Assembly: GCA_964354365.1 (NCBI GenBank)
Contig: CAYGZM010000217.1
Location: 1 to 5,372 of the forward strand
DNA length: 5,372 nucleotides
Source of the DNA: CAYGZM01 sp964354365
GTDB taxonomy: Bacteria; Planctomycetota; Phycisphaerae; Sedimentisphaerales; Anaerobacaceae
Reading direction: 5' to 3'
Position 1 is the stretch's first letter, and each line of letters opens with the position of its first letter. The position numbers and the translations under genes were made by a program. This document shows positions 4,663-5,372 of the stretch, piece by piece. Below the pieces are notes generated by a model that was not told the origin of the DNA, ran no database searches, and saw nothing but the letters and a program-made list of their open reading frames with translations.

Positions 4663-5372
4663 TCATTCCAGAGGCAGCTCATAGAGGCTCACGCTCAACG
4701 CGGGTGCTTTCAGGGTATCCGGCACGCCCTGGGAAAGCGGCGTCTCTTTAATCGTTACTTTCGGCTCTTTGCCCGGCTCATTGTGCGCCATAGGATCGGC
4801 ATCGCTCAAATGCCACCTTCGCCCGCCGGCTGCGCCAAGCCGCGCTCCTTTGACCTCCAGGGGCAGCTCAAGCTCGTTCTGCGTAGGATTGACAATGCCG
4901 ATTGTCAGCACCTTGCCGTCGCCGCTCAGGGCCGCCGCGACGTCCAACGGAAGCTCCACCCCGTTGACCGCCACCGGCAGTTCGCCGAACCGGCTGCGAT
5001 AGAGCTTGAGCACCAGCCCGGTGGTATCGAACGCCGCCGCGGTTTCACTTGTCTTGATTGCCCCGATGACGTTGACCGTCTGGGCGTAGTTGGCCATAAA
5101 TACGATGTCACTGTTGCGGAACATCTCGTGCAGGCCGGCGGCGATCCCCATCGCATCCTTCATATTGTAATGCCGCGGGCCGTACCAGTAGTTCCATTCG
5201 TCGATGGCGATGCGGATGTCTTTTCCCGCCAGCGAGTCCAGCCGCTTGCGGTAATCGCGGTGGGCCGTGACTTTGCCGCGGACGTTGTCGCGTATCATAC
5301 TGACGTACTCGGTCAGCACCTCCTTGTCCCTGTTGCAGTAGAAGTGCTCGCTGATAAGGTCCATACGGTCGG
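4663..5372 (-). CDS. Alpha-L-arabinofuranosidase, GH51-type, C-terminal part (start lies beyond the window)
   Basis: About 235 residues are visible; the reading frame runs off the right edge (R and D codons precede the Met at 5364), so that Met is internal. GH51 enzymes release terminal alpha-L-arabinofuranosyl residues from arabinoxylan, arabinan and related polymers, with retention of configuration. Counting from the Met at 5364, ISEHFY (4-9) fits the conserved active-site strand, IAIDEWNYW (52-60) carries the expected nucleophile Glu56 (codon 5197-5199), and MANYAQTVNVIGAI (90-103) is the typical strand closing the barrel. Residues from about 115 onward form the C-terminal beta-sandwich, ending SVSLYELPLE. 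The acid/base Glu and the N-terminus, including any signal peptide, are outside the window, so location is unknown. GH51 enzymes are usually about 500 aa or longer, so roughly half is missing. No break is seen in the visible part. Confidence 0.88.
   Translation of the reverse strand, partial: DRMDLISEHFYCNRDKEVLTEYVSMIRDNVRGKVTAHRDYRKRLDSLAGKDIRIAIDEWNYWYGPRHYNMKDAMGIAAGLHEMFRNSDIVFMANYAQTVNVIGAIKTSETAAAFDTTGLVLKLYRSRFGELPVAVNGVELPLDVAAALSGDGKVLTIGIVNPTQNELELPLEVKGARLGAAGGRRWHLSDADPMAHNEPGKEPKVTIKETPLSQGVPDTLKAPALSVSLYELPLE

Noticed and set aside
1..5372. CRISPR array, tRNA or rRNA gene, phage or plasmid functions.
   Set aside because: No regularly spaced repeats, tRNA cloverleaf with the usual conserved loops, rRNA sequence or such protein families are visible.

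Overview
This window looks like planctomycete DNA, probably of the Phycisphaerae/Sedimentisphaerales type. That is an inference from gene families rather than from a marker gene: two ECF sigma factors each paired with a large single-pass membrane protein carrying a near-identical WRIIMKSRIMKLAA segment, a small Cys-rich DUF6485-type protein, and an arabinose-polymer glycoside hydrolase. Genes are packed tightly, with 4-bp ATGA stop/start overlaps and Shine-Dalgarno (SD) sequences.

Layout. Positions 52-2159 (+) form a two-gene operon: an ECF sigma factor and a 521-aa membrane-anchored protein without a zinc finger, closed by a strong intrinsic terminator (2194-2223). After a leader of about 165 bp, 2390-4167 (+) repeats the same plan with divergent sequences: a second ECF sigma factor and a 419-aa protein that starts with a zinc-binding anti-sigma domain (H-x3-C-x2-C), again closed by a terminator (4199-4229). 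On the minus strand, facing these operons, lie a 64-aa DUF6485-like protein (4257-4451) and the C-terminal part of a GH51 alpha-L-arabinofuranosidase (4663 to the window end). Between those two sits a 166-bp palindromic, MITE-like element (4488-4653).

How the genes may work together. Each + strand operon is a likely signalling unit: a sigma factor held by the cytoplasmic N-terminus of its membrane partner, whose large extracytoplasmic domain would sense an unknown cue. The pairing is clear from the zinc finger in the second unit and inferred by analogy in the first. A link to polysaccharide use is suggested only by the neighbouring GH51 gene.

The two most notable signals are: (1) a 42-bp perfect DNA repeat inside the two otherwise dissimilar membrane-protein genes, which contains GGAG, a 7-nt spacer and an in-frame ATG followed by a signal-peptide-like sequence, so each gene may also make a shorter exported form without its sigma-binding end; and (2) the 166-bp element with perfect 26-bp terminal inverted repeats enclosing two further strong hairpins.
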